Of a DNA stretch of 64,000 bases, positions 36,939-46,751 are shown piece by piece. The translations under genes and the position numbers were made by a program. Position 1 is the first letter of the stretch. Each line of letters opens with the position of its first letter. The DNA comes from Flavobacterium sp. NRK F7 (GTDB lineage: Bacteria > Bacteroidota > Bacteroidia > Flavobacteriales > Flavobacteriaceae): the NCBI RefSeq assembly GCF_024054195.1, contig NZ_JAMXLB010000001.1, positions 2,655,524 through 2,719,523 of the forward strand, given 5' to 3'. The notes under the pieces are model-generated. The model had not been told where the DNA came from and did not search any database. It was given only the letters and a program-made list of their open reading frames with translations.

Positions 36939-38639
36939 TTATTCCAATTTTACTTCGACAATTTTTACATTTTCATACAAAGGTAAACTTTCTTTCGTTT
37001 TTACAGCAAACAAAGCTTCTTCAAACCATTTAAATTTTTCAATATAGATACAATAGGTAAACGTACTAATGTCATAGAAAAAACTAGTTTTTAAAGCACC
37101 TTCATCTGAAAGCTTTCGAGCAAAAGCGTCTCTTTCTTCCTGATTCGGAGTCACTTTGGCTACTAAATAAAATCCATCTTCAACCTGTTTTAAATTAGTC
37201 ATTTTCTCTATAGCTGGTAGTTTTTCATTTGTAAAATGACTGTCCTTAATTTTAGCTCTAATAGCCTCTAAAGAAATTTGTTCTTCTTCTTTTTCAATAA
37301 TATTATTTTCTTTTCGAATCTTATCTTGATAGCGTTTTAATTTTTGAATCGCTAAACGATCGTCATATTCTCTTGCTGCTGCACTATAAAAAGTAGCTTT
37401 TTCAATGCGTTTAGTAATAATATACTCTTTTTCTTTTTCAATAGTTGCCATTTTAAAGAAAAGAGACTCATTCGTTCTATCACTATCCGCATGTAACGCT
37501 TTGATTTTTTCAATTTGCTCCTGTTCCGCTTTTTCTTGCGCTTCAATTTCAGCCATGGTTTTGCTGCGTTTTTTCAACTCTTGATCTTGAGCTACATTGA
37601 CACGTTGTACTTTATTCATTAAAGAAACATAATTCTTTCTAGATTCATTCAAATCTTTTTTCAATTGAATAATTAACTTACTGGTTTCAATTCTATTGGC
37701 TTGTGTTTCCTTTTGTAGTTTTCTATATTCTTCTACATCTAAATTTGAATTTTTTAATTTTTCCAAATCCTCATACATCGAACCTACTAAAGAATCCAAT
37801 TTAGAAGTTAAGACGTCTTGAATATTTTTATTAGAAGCTAAAATAAGTTTCAATTTATCTACTGAAGAACCTTTCGAATTATCTATTTCTTTTAAATCCA
37901 CTTGCAACGAATTCATTTTAATAATTTTTTCATTCATTTGCTGTTGCACAATTAATCGATCTTCTAAATCTTCAATTTTAGCATTTTGAGCTTTATTTTT
38001 TTCGATTGCAGCCTCTTTTTCAGCTATAGCAATCATTAATTCGTCAGAAATATCTGTAGGTGCGATACCATTTTTATTTACCGCTAATACAGTTCCTTCT
38101 GCAAAACGATTGATAATTTCAGGGTTTTGTAATTCTAATTGTTTGATACTAATATTATACAATTTAGAAACAGAATACTTTGTTTCTCCTGCTTTAATTT
38201 TATGAAAAACGGTTTCTTCAGTTATAATTCTAGATTTACCATCCACTGTTTTTTTACGAGAAGGAATTGCAATAACTTGTCCCGTCTTTAAGCCTTCTTT
38301 TAAAATTTCTTGGTTTAAGGTTTCTAAGTCTTCTACTGAAACATTATACATTTTTGCTATACCAAATAAAGTCTCTTGAGATTGTACAGTATGAGTAGCA
38401 CTTTTTTTATAAGATTCTTTTTTAACTTCATTTGTTTGAATAGGAATGGTAATTTCTTGTCCTATTGAAAGTGAATTATTTTGTAAAGAAGCATTGGCTT
38501 TTTTTAATTCGTCTACACTAATATTGAATTTTTTTGATATAGAATACAGCGTCTCTTTAGGTTGCACTGTATACGTTTTAGTTTTTTCTTGAGCAAAAAG
38601 TAAATGAGTACACGCAAATACAATTAAAAGATATTTCAT
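36939..38639 (-). CDS. LysM protein with long coiled coil
   Basis: A 566-residue exported protein with a signal peptide (LLIVFACTHLLFAQ). Three LysM domains lie at about residues 22-67, 82-127 and 145-190 (TVQPKETLYSISKKF, TVQSQETLFGIAKMY, KIKAGETKYSVSKLY). Residues about 200-460 are a Lys/Glu-rich coiled coil. The C-terminal 80 residues form a beta-alpha domain similar to SPOR (FYLVAKVTPNQEERDAF, FDISTFTYCIYI). It probably binds peptidoglycan and spans the periplasm. It is 67 bp upstream of the other LysM gene and in the same direction, so the two may work together. Confidence 0.85.
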   Translation of the reverse strand: MKYLLIVFACTHLLFAQEKTKTYTVQPKETLYSISKKFNISVDELKKANASLQNNSLSIGQEITIPIQTNEVKKESYKKSATHTVQSQETLFGIAKMYNVSVEDLETLNQEILKEGLKTGQVIAIPSRKKTVDGKSRIITEETVFHKIKAGETKYSVSKLYNISIKQLELQNPEIINRFAEGTVLAVNKNGIAPTDISDELMIAIAEKEAAIEKNKAQNAKIEDLEDRLIVQQQMNEKIIKMNSLQVDLKEIDNSKGSSVDKLKLILASNKNIQDVLTSKLDSLVGSMYEDLEKLKNSNLDVEEYRKLQKETQANRIETSKLIIQLKKDLNESRKNYVSLMNKVQRVNVAQDQELKKRSKTMAEIEAQEKAEQEQIEKIKALHADSDRTNESLFFKMATIEKEKEYIITKRIEKATFYSAAAREYDDRLAIQKLKRYQDKIRKENNIIEKEEEQISLEAIRAKIKDSHFTNEKLPAIEKMTNLKQVEDGFYLVAKVTPNQEERDAFARKLSDEGALKTSFFYDISTFTYCIYIEKFKWFEEALFAVKTKESLPLYENVKIVEVKLE

Positions 38640-38670
38640 TGATAGTTTGTTTGTTTTTAAAATTAAAAAG

Positions 38671-38701
38671 AGTCGTTACAAAGTTATTTATTGTAACGAC
38701 T
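38671..38701 (-). terminator. Terminator of guaA
   Basis: A 10-bp stem (AGTCGTTACA at 38671-38680 with its complement at 38692-38701), 11-nt loop. On the minus strand a T-rich stretch follows (complement of AAAATTAAAAAGA). Confidence 0.8.
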
Positions 38702-38745
38702 TTTCAAAGCTTTTTTGTTAAAATTATCTAAAAGTTATGCAAAAC

Positions 38746-40278
38746 TTATTCCCATTCAATTGTTGCGGGTGGTTTCGAACTAATGTCATACACCACTCGG
38801 TTCACACCTTTTACTTTATTAATAATTTCATTCGATGTTTTCATTAAAAATTCATACGGTAAATGTACCCAATCTGCCGTCATACCATCGGTAGATTCAA
38901 CTGCGCGTAGGGCTACCACTTTTTCGTAAGTACGTTCGTCTCCCATAACGCCCACACTATTTACAGGAAGTAAAATAGCGCCCGCTTGCCAAACTTTATC
39001 ATATAAACCATGCTCTTTTAGTCCATTAATAAAAATAGCATCTACTTCTTGAAGAATAGCTACTTTTTCAGGAGTAATATCACCTAAAATACGAATGGCT
39101 AAACCTGGTCCTGGGAAAGGATGGCGACCTAATAATTCTGGATCGATTCCTAATGTTGCACCTACTCTTCTTACTTCATCTTTAAACAACATACGCAATG
39201 GCTCCACGATTTTTAATTTCATAAAATCGGGTAATCCACCTACGTTGTGATGCGACTTAATAGTAGCTGATGGTCCACCTGTTGCAGAAACAGATTCGAT
39301 TACGTCTGGATAAATTGTTCCTTGACCTAAATATTTTACATCGGTTAATAAATGGGCTTCATCATCAAATACTTCTATAAACGCATTTCCAATCGCTTTA
39401 CGTTTTGCTTCTGGATCATCTAAACCTGCCAAAGCATCGTAAAAACGTTGAGAAGCATCTACTCCTTTCACATTTAAACCCATATCTTTATATTGATCTA
39501 ACACACTTTGGAACTCATTTTTACGCAACAATCCATTATTCACAAAAATACAGTATAGATTATCACCAATAGCTTTATTTAACAAAACTGCTGCTACTGT
39601 AGAATCTACACCTCCTGAAAGACCTAAAACCACTTTATCTTTCCCAATTTTCTCTTTCATTTCAGCAACAATTTCTTCTACGAAGGCATTTGGTGTAAAA
39701 TTCTGAGGCACTTCTGCAATTTTCACTAAGAAATTCTCTAGCATCTGTTTTCCATCCGTCGAATGATATACTTCTGGATGAAATTGAATGGCATAAGTGG
39801 TTTCACCTTCAATTTTATAAGCTGCATTTTCCACATCTTTGGTACTTGCTAAGCGAATAGCATTTGTTGGCAATGCTTTAATGGTATCGGAATGACTCAT
39901 CCAAACCTGACTTCCCGCTGAAACTCCTTCTAAGAAAAGTTCGTTACCTTTTATATACGAAAGATTGGCTCTACCATATTCTCTAATATTGGAGGGCGCA
40001 ACTTCTCCACCTGAAAAATGAGCTAAATATTGTGCTCCATAACAAACCGCTAATAAGGGTTTTTTACCTCTAATTTCGGATAAATCGGGATGAGGGGCAT
40101 CTTCTGCACGAACTGAAAACGGACTTCCAGAAAGAATAACAGCTTTATAACTATCTAAATCTTTTGGCGGATTGTTGTAGGGAAAAATTTCACAAAAAAT
40201 ATTTAATTCTCTTACTCTTCTTGCGATTAATTGGGTGTATTGAGAACCAAAATCTAAAATTAATACGTTGTGTTGCAT
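38746..40278 (-). CDS. guaA: GMP synthase (glutamine-hydrolysing) GuaA
   Basis: A 510-residue enzyme that converts XMP to GMP. The class I amidotransferase domain has the catalytic Cys in [11 protein letters not shown] (a CYGAQ variant of the usual CYGMQ) and the HPEVYHS His/Glu pair. The ATP pyrophosphatase domain has [18 protein letters not shown], and the C-terminal dimerisation domain ends with PPATIEWE, the invariant GuaA tail. It stands alone with its own terminator; the short tandem repeat lies just upstream of its start. Confidence 0.97.
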   Translation of the reverse strand: MQHNVLILDFGSQYTQLIARRVRELNIFCEIFPYNNPPKDLDSYKAVILSGSPFSVRAEDAPHPDLSEIRGKKPLLAVCYGAQYLAHFSGGEVAPSNIREYGRANLSYIKGNELFLEGVSAGSQVWMSHSDTIKALPTNAIRLASTKDVENAAYKIEGETTYAIQFHPEVYHSTDGKQMLENFLVKIAEVPQNFTPNAFVEEIVAEMKEKIGKDKVVLGLSGGVDSTVAAVLLNKAIGDNLYCIFVNNGLLRKNEFQSVLDQYKDMGLNVKGVDASQRFYDALAGLDDPEAKRKAIGNAFIEVFDDEAHLLTDVKYLGQGTIYPDVIESVSATGGPSATIKSHHNVGGLPDFMKLKIVEPLRMLFKDEVRRVGATLGIDPELLGRHPFPGPGLAIRILGDITPEKVAILQEVDAIFINGLKEHGLYDKVWQAGAILLPVNSVGVMGDERTYEKVVALRAVESTDGMTADWVHLPYEFLMKTSNEIINKVKGVNRVVYDISSKPPATIEWE

Positions 40279-40289
40279 TGTTCTTTAAA

Positions 40290-40320
40290 GTTAGAAATTA
40301 GAAGTTAGAAGTTAGAAATT
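40290..40320. repeat. 7-bp tandem repeat upstream of guaA
   Basis: About four copies of TTAGAAG or TTAGAAA in a row, 12 bp upstream of the guaA start. It would be in the guaA leader if transcription starts further up. The whole non-coding gap is 40279-40422 and shows no other feature. Confidence 0.6.
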
Positions 40321-40422
40321 TTAAAATTCACACTCTTAACCAATAACTCATTTTTTATATGTAATAATTAGTTGTTTTTATTGTTTTATATCGATTTTGA
40401 GATTGAAATTTTAAACTTAAAT

Positions 40423-41201
40423 TTAATTCTCATAAATCAATCCTTTTAATGTCGGATCTTTTAGATTTACATAAAAAATTGAAATAGGTTCATCATCAGA
40501 TGTTTTACCATCTTTATTTGAATCTAATACTGCATTTATATATATAAGTAATCATTATCCTCATCGTAATCTGCTCCTATAACTGAATAATTTTTTGGAA
40601 TTAATAATGATTTATTATCGCCATTCTTGTCAAAAAAATAAAACCTTCTTAAATCTCTACTATTGATGTAGTTATCTTTATTAGTATCTTCATCGTAAAC
40701 AGAAATCATATAAAAATTTCTATTTAACGGTTGATAACTAAGTGTATCTACTGTATCTGATGGATAATAACACGTTTTTATAAGAACAGGCTTATCAAAT
40801 AGCTTTTTACCTTTATTTTCATTATGATCGAAATGAAAAATATTTACTAAATTATAGCCATAAAGAGCATTAAAACCAGGAATTATGTTATGCCAATAAT
40901 TCCCTTCCTTTTGATTGTCTTGATAGTAATTATAATGAAATTCGTTTGAACCTGTATAATAGGTTTTCTCTTTCTCATTATAATTTAGCTTAAATAATGG
41001 TGCAATTCTTATATTAGGATTAGCTGTTAAAAGTACTCCTAATGATTTTATTTTAAAGTCTAAAGAATCTTTTTTTATAACGTTTTGAGAATCTTTTGAA
41101 TCAACAACTTCTTCAACTTGCAATCCTTTTTTATCCAATTCATTGGAACGATTACAACTAATCAAAAGTCCTACTAAAACTAAAAAAAATATTTTATTCA
41201 T
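40423..41201 (-). pseudogene. EF-hand-like lipoprotein gene with TA-repeat frameshift
   Basis: The intact part encodes a lipoprotein (MNKIFFLVLVGLLISCNRS, lipobox ISCN) of about 221 residues that stops at 40536. The reading frame continues after the stop if one TA unit is removed from the (TA)5 run at 40537-40546: the restored tail reads NAVLDSNKDGKTSDDEPI and ends NLKDPTLKGLIYEN at 40423. Two Ca-loop-like motifs, DTNKDNYINSRD and DSNKDGKTSDDE, lie either side of the shift, so the second is lost in the present frame. The ATG at 41201 is preferred to an upstream one at 41216 for signal peptide reasons. It starts 4 bp after purM. Function unknown. Confidence 0.75.
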
Positions 41202-41205
41202 TTGT

Positions 41206-42384
41206 TTAATATTCAAAAGTTCCGTATTCGCTGGTAATGGTTAGTTTTTTAGTTTCTGAAGCTTCCACTCTACCTACAATTTGAGCATCAATTTGAAATG
41301 ATTTTGAAATAGCAATAATATCTTGTGCGATTGCTTCAGGCACATAAATTTCCATTCGGTGTCCGCAATTAAAAACTTGATACATTTCTTTCCAATCGGT
41401 TTTAGATTGTTCTTGAATCAATTGGAATAAAGGAGGAACAGGAAACAAATTATCTTTTATAACGTGAACGTTATCAACAAAATGAAGAATTTTCGTTTGA
41501 GCACCACCACTACAATGCACCATTCCGTGAATGACATCAGATTTGTATTTTGATACGATTTTTTTGATTACTGGAGCATATGTTCTGGTAGGCGATAAAA
41601 CTAATTTTCCCGCATCTAGAGGACTGTTGGCAACAGCATCAGTCAATTGGGTGTTACCCGAATAAACCAATTCATTAGGTACAGTAGCATCAAAACTTTC
41701 TGGATATTTTTTAGCTAAGTATTTGGCAAAAACATCATGACGAGCTGAAGTTAATCCATTACTTCCCATACCTCCATTGTATTCTTTCTCATAGCTTGCT
41801 TGCCCAAAAGAAGCCAATCCTACAATCACATCTCCCGGTTGTATATTCGCATTATCAATTACATCCTCACGTTTCATTCGAGCGGTAACTGTTGAATCTA
41901 CAATAATCGTACGCACTAAATCGCCTACATCGGCTGTTTCACCACCAGTTGAATGAATCACGACACCATGTTCTTTTAAATCTTGAATTAATTCTTCCGT
42001 TCCATTAATAATTGCAGATAAGACTTCACCTGGGATGATGTTTTTATTTCTACCAATCGTGGATGAGAGCAGAATATTATCGGTTGCGCCTACACACAAT
42101 AAATCATCAATATTCATGATTAAAGCGTCTTGAGCAATCCCTTTCCATACCGAAATATCTCCTGTTTCTTTCCAATACATATATGCTAAAGACGATTTTG
42201 TACCAGCACCATCAGCATGCATGATAATACAATAGTCTTCATCGTTAGTAAGATAATCTGGAATAATTTTACAGAATGCTTTAGGGAACAACCCTTTATC
42301 GATGTTTTTGATGGCATTATGCACATCTTCCTTAGAAGCAGAAACTCCTCTAAGATTGTAGCGTTGGCTCGTATCAGAACTCAT
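41206..42384 (-). CDS. purM: Phosphoribosylformylglycinamidine cyclo-ligase PurM
   Basis: About 392 residues, longer than the E. coli enzyme (345) as in other Bacteroidota. It closes the imidazole ring of AIR in purine synthesis. The PurM-type motifs are the glycine-rich HADGAGTKSSLAY, the DALIMNIDDLLCVGA segment, GGETADVGDLV and the C-terminal VFNCGHRMEIYV. The ATG at 42384 (MSSDTSQRYNLRG) is chosen since this start is conserved; an upstream ATG at 42414 adds ten non-conserved residues. The EF-hand-like lipoprotein gene follows closely. Confidence 0.93.
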   Translation of the reverse strand: MSSDTSQRYNLRGVSASKEDVHNAIKNIDKGLFPKAFCKIIPDYLTNDEDYCIIMHADGAGTKSSLAYMYWKETGDISVWKGIAQDALIMNIDDLLCVGATDNILLSSTIGRNKNIIPGEVLSAIINGTEELIQDLKEHGVVIHSTGGETADVGDLVRTIIVDSTVTARMKREDVIDNANIQPGDVIVGLASFGQASYEKEYNGGMGSNGLTSARHDVFAKYLAKKYPESFDATVPNELVYSGNTQLTDAVANSPLDAGKLVLSPTRTYAPVIKKIVSKYKSDVIHGMVHCSGGAQTKILHFVDNVHVIKDNLFPVPPLFQLIQEQSKTDWKEMYQVFNCGHRMEIYVPEAIAQDIIAISKSFQIDAQIVGRVEASETKKLTITSEYGTFEY

Positions 42385-42411
42385 TAAAAAGTAGTTTGTT
42401 GTGTTGTGGTG

Positions 42412-42419
42412 CAAAGATA
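42412..42419 (-). promoter_or_regulatory. -7 box upstream of purM
   Basis: The minus strand reads TATCTTTG, matching TAnnTTTG, about 28 bp before the preferred purM ATG at 42384. This position supports the internal start, because an ATG at 42414 would lie inside the box. Confidence 0.5.
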
Positions 42420-42461
42420 GTTTTTTATATCAAAATTCTAAAATTTGGCATAAAAAAAGGA

Positions 42462-42911
42462 CTAAATTTTTACGATAAACACACCTTCTTCATATTGCGA
42501 ATCATTTTCTGGAAATAAAATATTGGTAAATTCAAATGAAGTATAACATTCTTCTACTTTAGATTCAACATTATACTTTACATTGACTTCTTCTTCTATC
42601 AATGTAGTTTGATTATTTAAAGTTATTTTTAAATCAATATTTCGAGCATCAATAGTTGTTTTTGGCAATAAATGAATAATATTGACTTCTTCAATAAATT
42701 CAAAAGGGATTTCGGTACCAATAACATCTGTAACCGTAATATCATTTGCAGAAAAAGTCTCATTGGTAAAAACATTTTCTTCTGAAGTGGCATCTATAAT
42801 TTCTACAAAAAAAGATGCTGGAACAGGTTGTTTACCTTCAATACATTTATCAGAACAACCACTTATAATAAGGCTTAAAAAACTAACAATAGCAATACCT
42901 CTTTTTTTCAT
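42462..42911 (-). CDS. Lipoprotein, unknown function
   Basis: A 149-residue protein with a lipoprotein signal peptide (IAIVSFLSLIISGCSDK). The mature part is a single beta-rich domain with two further cysteines (CIEG near the N-terminus and VEECYTSFEF near the C-terminus) that may form a disulfide. It lies 9 bp after the OmpA-domain gene and may act with it at the outer membrane. I do not recognise the family. Confidence 0.7.
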   Translation of the reverse strand: MKKRGIAIVSFLSLIISGCSDKCIEGKQPVPASFFVEIIDATSEENVFTNETFSANDITVTDVIGTEIPFEFIEEVNIIHLLPKTTIDARNIDLKITLNNQTTLIEEEVNVKYNVESKVEECYTSFEFTNILFPENDSQYEEGVFIVKI

Positions 42912-42920
42912 TTATTTTGT

Positions 42921-43727
42921 TTATTTACTTAAAATTTCAATTTCTACTCTTCTATTTGCAGCTGCTTGCTCTTCGTTAGCTTCAGGAATTGGGTAAATCG
43001 GATGATTAATCCCAAAACCTGTAACCGCCATTCTAGTTATAGGAATACCTTTAGCCACTAAAAAGCGCCGCACTTGTTTTGCTCTTTCAAGGGATAATTT
43101 TCTTCGATCACTACTTACACAACAAATATGTCCTTGTATTTCAATTTGAAGTGTAGGATTATTTTGCATAACATACAGCAAATCATTTAACGCATTATTC
43201 GATTCGGGAGTAATTGCAAATGTATTTTGAAAAAAATTGATGTCTTTTAATCTAATTTTTGTACCTTTTTTGGCTAATTTGATTTTCTCAAATAAAGGCA
43301 AATTTTCATCAATAACAATATCTTTAATTCCTAAAATTTCATTTTCTCGATGTAAATCTTTCTCTAAAATGTAATAGATTGTGGCTTTTCTATTTTCAGC
43401 TTTATTTTCAGATTGGTTGAATTTTTCTCCGTAACTTCTTGTTTTAAAATCTTCTCGAATGGCCACTTTTTCTAGCACATACATTGAAATAAAATCAACT
43501 CTTTTCTGAGCTAAAGAATCATTATAAGCTACTGAACCCACTTCATCTGTATAACCATTTATTGCTACAATTTTTGATTTAGAATTTTTATGTATCCAAT
43601 CATTCAAACGAAGTAATTCCTTTGAGGTCAAATCCGATTTATTACTTTCAAAATAGACTGTAAATTGCTCTTGGGCAAAACATCCATTAATAAAAAGCAA
43701 TAATACTATTGACAAAATAGGCTTCAC
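42921..43727 (-). CDS. Double OmpA-like domain protein
   Basis: A 268-residue exported protein (signal peptide LSIVLLLFINGCFAQ; the GCF could alternatively be a weak lipobox). The first OmpA-like domain (about residues 22-125) has the NGYTDEVGS and NRKATIYY motifs expected for peptidoglycan binding. The second (about 160-267) has LSLERAKQVRRFL and NRRVEIEIL, but the usual GHTD is replaced by GHICC. The second domain therefore lacks the Asp that normally binds diaminopimelate. It is followed by the lipoprotein gene and is in a region with few conserved neighbours. Confidence 0.88.
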   Translation of the reverse strand: MKPILSIVLLLFINGCFAQEQFTVYFESNKSDLTSKELLRLNDWIHKNSKSKIVAINGYTDEVGSVAYNDSLAQKRVDFISMYVLEKVAIREDFKTRSYGEKFNQSENKAENRKATIYYILEKDLHRENEILGIKDIVIDENLPLFEKIKLAKKGTKIRLKDINFFQNTFAITPESNNALNDLLYVMQNNPTLQIEIQGHICCVSSDRRKLSLERAKQVRRFLVAKGIPITRMAVTGFGINHPIYPIPEANEEQAAANRRVEIEILSK

Positions 43728-43822
43728 TTTAACTGTTTTTTTTACGAAGTAACACTTTTTTTAGATAATAAAAAAATGAATCACTTGTATTTTAACGTAA
43801 TAAAGAAGCATAAAGTATATAA

Positions 43823-43854
43823 AAAAGCCTATTCAAAATAATGAATAGGCTTTT
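43823..43854. terminator. Terminator of the GNAT/glutamine synthetase transcript
   Basis: A perfect 13-bp stem (AAAAGCCTATTCA at 43823-43835, complement at 43842-43854) with a 6-nt loop. On the minus strand a T run follows (A run 43821-43826). Confidence 0.85.
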
Positions 43855-43857
43855 CTA

Positions 43858-44307
43858 TTAAATTTCCTTTTTAAAACAGACACTATTTTCAATTCCAATA
43901 TATTGTCCGTAATTAGGAATTATTGTAAAACCATTTTTTTTGTACAAAGCAATGGCTTCGGGTTGTTGTAATCCCGTTTCAAGAACTAAATAGTGATATT
44001 GCAGTTCTTTACTCCATAATTCCAGTTCTTGTAATACTTTAGTAGCAAAGCCTCTCTTTCTAAATTCCTCAGGAACATACATTCTTTTTACTTCAAAAGT
44101 AGCTGTATCAAAGTGTTTAATCGCTCCACAAGCTACAGGTTTATTATTCTCATACAAAACAACAACATATTTAATGGTTGCTATGGTATTGAATTGTGCA
44201 TAAAAGGAATGATCTTCTCCATCTCGAATAGCTAAATCTTTGTCTAATTCAGCTACTAAATTAATAAAATCTTGGTGTGAAGAATTCGTTCTTAGAACTT
44301 GAATCAT
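43858..44307 (-). CDS. GNAT family N-acetyltransferase
   Basis: A 149-residue acetyltransferase. Motif A is visible as VKRMYVPEEFRKRGFATKVLQELE, with the acetyl-CoA pyrophosphate-binding R-x-x-G-x-A; motif B follows in YHYLVLETGLQQPEAIALYKKNGF. The substrate is unknown. It begins 9 bp after the type III glutamine synthetase gene and ends at a hairpin, so the two genes probably form one transcript. Confidence 0.88.
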   Translation of the reverse strand: MIQVLRTNSSHQDFINLVAELDKDLAIRDGEDHSFYAQFNTIATIKYVVVLYENNKPVACGAIKHFDTATFEVKRMYVPEEFRKRGFATKVLQELELWSKELQYHYLVLETGLQQPEAIALYKKNGFTIIPNYGQYIGIENSVCFKKEI

Positions 44308-44316
44308 TGTAAAAAA

Positions 44317-46506
44317 TTATCTTAAAAACAATAACTCTCTATATTTGACTAAAGTCCACATTTCATCATCCACTAATAATTCTAATTTATCAGAATGGTA
44401 ACGAATTTCTTCAAAATAAGGTTTTACTTTATCGCAATATGCTGCAGCCATTTTAGAGATATCAGAAAGGTTATTTGCCTTTTTACGCTCATCCGTCATG
44501 GCATCTACTTTTGCATTGATTCCTTCTATATGTTCTGAGATTTCTTTAATTAAAGAGATTTGTTGTTTCGCTATTTTTTCAAAATCTTTACCAAAAATTT
44601 CTTTTAATCCTTTCACATTTTCAATTAATGTATTTTGATAACGAATTGCAGTTGGTACCACATGATTTCTAGCAATATCACCAAGTACTCTTCCTTCGAT
44701 TTGAATTTTTTTAGTATATTCTTCTAATTCAATTTCATATCGTGCTTCGACTTCCACATGATTCATGATAGCCAATTCTTCAAATAAATCAATTGCTTTT
44801 TTAGAAACTTTTGCTTTTAAAGCTTCAGGAGTCGTTTTAAAATTACTTAAACCACGTTTTTTAGCTTCTTTTTCCCAAGCTTCACTATAACCGTCTCCTT
44901 CAAATAAGATACTTTTCGTTTGTTTAATATATTCTCTTAATACATTAAATATAGCTTCATCTTTCTTTAAATCTTTTTTAGCAATTAACGCATCTACTTC
45001 TTCTTTAAAATCTTTTAATTGTTTGGCAACAATTGCATTTAAAGTAGTCATTGATGTAGCGCAGTTCGCAGAAGAACCTACCGCTCTAAATTCAAATTTA
45101 TTACCTGTAAAAGCAAACGGAGACGTTCTATTTCTATCTGTATTATCTAGTAAAACATCTGGAATTTTACCTACTACATTTAATTTTAAATCTGTTTTTT
45201 CTTCAGGTGATAATTTTCCTTTAGTAACACCTTCTAGTTCTGCTAATACTTTTGTTAATTGTTGTCCAATGAAAACCGAAATAATAGCTGGTGGAGCTTC
45301 GTTAGCACCTAAACGGTGATCATTACTTGCAGAAGCAATTGCAGCTCTTAATAATTCTTCATAATCATGAACCGCTTTAATGGTATTGATAAAGAAAGTT
45401 AAAAATTGTAAGTTGCTCATTGGTGTTTTTCCAGGAGATAGTAAATTTATTCCTGTATCTGTAGCCAAAGACCAGTTGTTGTGTTTACCAGAACCATTTA
45501 CACCTTTAAACGGTTTTTCATGAAATAAAACTTTATAATCATGACGTTCTGCTACTTTTTGCATCACATCCATTAATAAAGAATTATGATCCACAGCTAA
45601 ATTAATTTCTTCAAATATAGGTGCTAACTCAAACTGACTTGGAGCAACTTCGTTATGACGTGTTTTAACAGGTATACCTAATAACATACACTCATTTTCT
45701 AAATCACGCATATAATTTAAAACACGTGAAGGAATAGATCCAAAATAGTGATCATCTAACTGTTGTCCTTTTGCAGAAGCGTGTCCTAATAACGTTCTAC
45801 CAGTTGCTAATAAATCAGGTCTAGTATTGGCTAATGACCTATCTATTAAAAAGTATTCTTGTTCCCATCCTAAAGTAGGCGTTACTTTTCTCACATTTTT
45901 ATCAAAATATTTGGCTACATCAGTTGCCGCACTATCAATCGCTTGTAACGCTCTTAATAATGGTGTCTTGTTATCTAATGCTTCTCCAGTATAAGAAACA
46001 AAGATCGTAGGAATACACAAAGTAGTTCCATATATAAAAGCTGGAGACGTTGGATCCCAAGCCGTATAACCTCTTGCCTCAAAGGTATTTCTAATTCCCC
46101 CATTTGGAAAAGAAGAAGCATCAGGTTCTTGTTGAACTAATTGACTTCCTCCAAATTTTTCAACTGGATCACTACCATCAAAAGAAGTTTCAAAAAACGC
46201 ATCATGTTTTTCTGCTGTACTACCAGTTAAAGGTTGAAACCAGTGTGTATAATGGGTTACATCTTTTGACAATGCCCATTCTTTCATTCCCATTGCAATT
46301 TGATCAGCAATTACACGATCAATTTTTGCACCATTTTGAACTGCATTTTGAACCGCTTTATACGCTTCTGGTGTTAAAAACTGACGCATTGCTTTATCAT
46401 TGAATACATTACTTCCAAAAATTTTGGATTTTTTTTCTAATTTTTCAACAGCAACTGGTTTTCTATTTGCTGTCTCTTTTAAAGCTTGGAAACGAAAAGT
46501 TGACAT
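44317..46506 (-). CDS. glnN: Type III glutamine synthetase (GSIII)
   Basis: A 729-residue enzyme, the size of GSIII rather than the 450-residue GSI, and the usual glutamine synthetase of Bacteroidota. The GSIII N-terminal domain begins at FGSNVFNDKAMRQFL. The catalytic core shows GWEQEYFLIDRS, RHNEVAPSQFELAPI, the NGSGKHNNWSL metal/glutamate loop and a downstream NRTSPFAFTGNKFEFRAVGSSAN segment that replaces NRSAS...R of GSI. It makes glutamine from glutamate, ammonia and ATP in the cytoplasm. No ammonium transporter or PII gene adjoins. The 245-bp upstream region holds a -7 box. Confidence 0.95.
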   Translation of the reverse strand: MSTFRFQALKETANRKPVAVEKLEKKSKIFGSNVFNDKAMRQFLTPEAYKAVQNAVQNGAKIDRVIADQIAMGMKEWALSKDVTHYTHWFQPLTGSTAEKHDAFFETSFDGSDPVEKFGGSQLVQQEPDASSFPNGGIRNTFEARGYTAWDPTSPAFIYGTTLCIPTIFVSYTGEALDNKTPLLRALQAIDSAATDVAKYFDKNVRKVTPTLGWEQEYFLIDRSLANTRPDLLATGRTLLGHASAKGQQLDDHYFGSIPSRVLNYMRDLENECMLLGIPVKTRHNEVAPSQFELAPIFEEINLAVDHNSLLMDVMQKVAERHDYKVLFHEKPFKGVNGSGKHNNWSLATDTGINLLSPGKTPMSNLQFLTFFINTIKAVHDYEELLRAAIASASNDHRLGANEAPPAIISVFIGQQLTKVLAELEGVTKGKLSPEEKTDLKLNVVGKIPDVLLDNTDRNRTSPFAFTGNKFEFRAVGSSANCATSMTTLNAIVAKQLKDFKEEVDALIAKKDLKKDEAIFNVLREYIKQTKSILFEGDGYSEAWEKEAKKRGLSNFKTTPEALKAKVSKKAIDLFEELAIMNHVEVEARYEIELEEYTKKIQIEGRVLGDIARNHVVPTAIRYQNTLIENVKGLKEIFGKDFEKIAKQQISLIKEISEHIEGINAKVDAMTDERKKANNLSDISKMAAAYCDKVKPYFEEIRYHSDKLELLVDDEMWTLVKYRELLFLR

Positions 46507-46548
46507 AAATTTTACATTTTTTTAAGTTATACCCCTTAATTTTGAATA

Positions 46549-46556
46549 CAAATATA
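46549..46556 (-). promoter_or_regulatory. -7 box upstream of glutamine synthetase
   Basis: The minus strand reads TATATTTG, a TAnnTTTG match about 43 bp before the ATG. The divergent gap 46507-46751 has no other clear element, and no matching -7 box was found for the adhesin gene on the plus strand. Confidence 0.5.
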
Positions 46557-46751
46557 TAAAAATATATATGTTATATTAACTAGACCCCTATTTTTTTTCA
46601 ACAAACTGTCTTTTAAAAAAATTATAACATTTTACATAAAAAATCAAACAAATAAAACAAACGATAGGTTATTAACATTTTAACAATTATATGTTAATAA
46701 TTTCTAAATTTTTCTTTTATTTGTACTAAAATACGTTGTTAACCGATAAAA

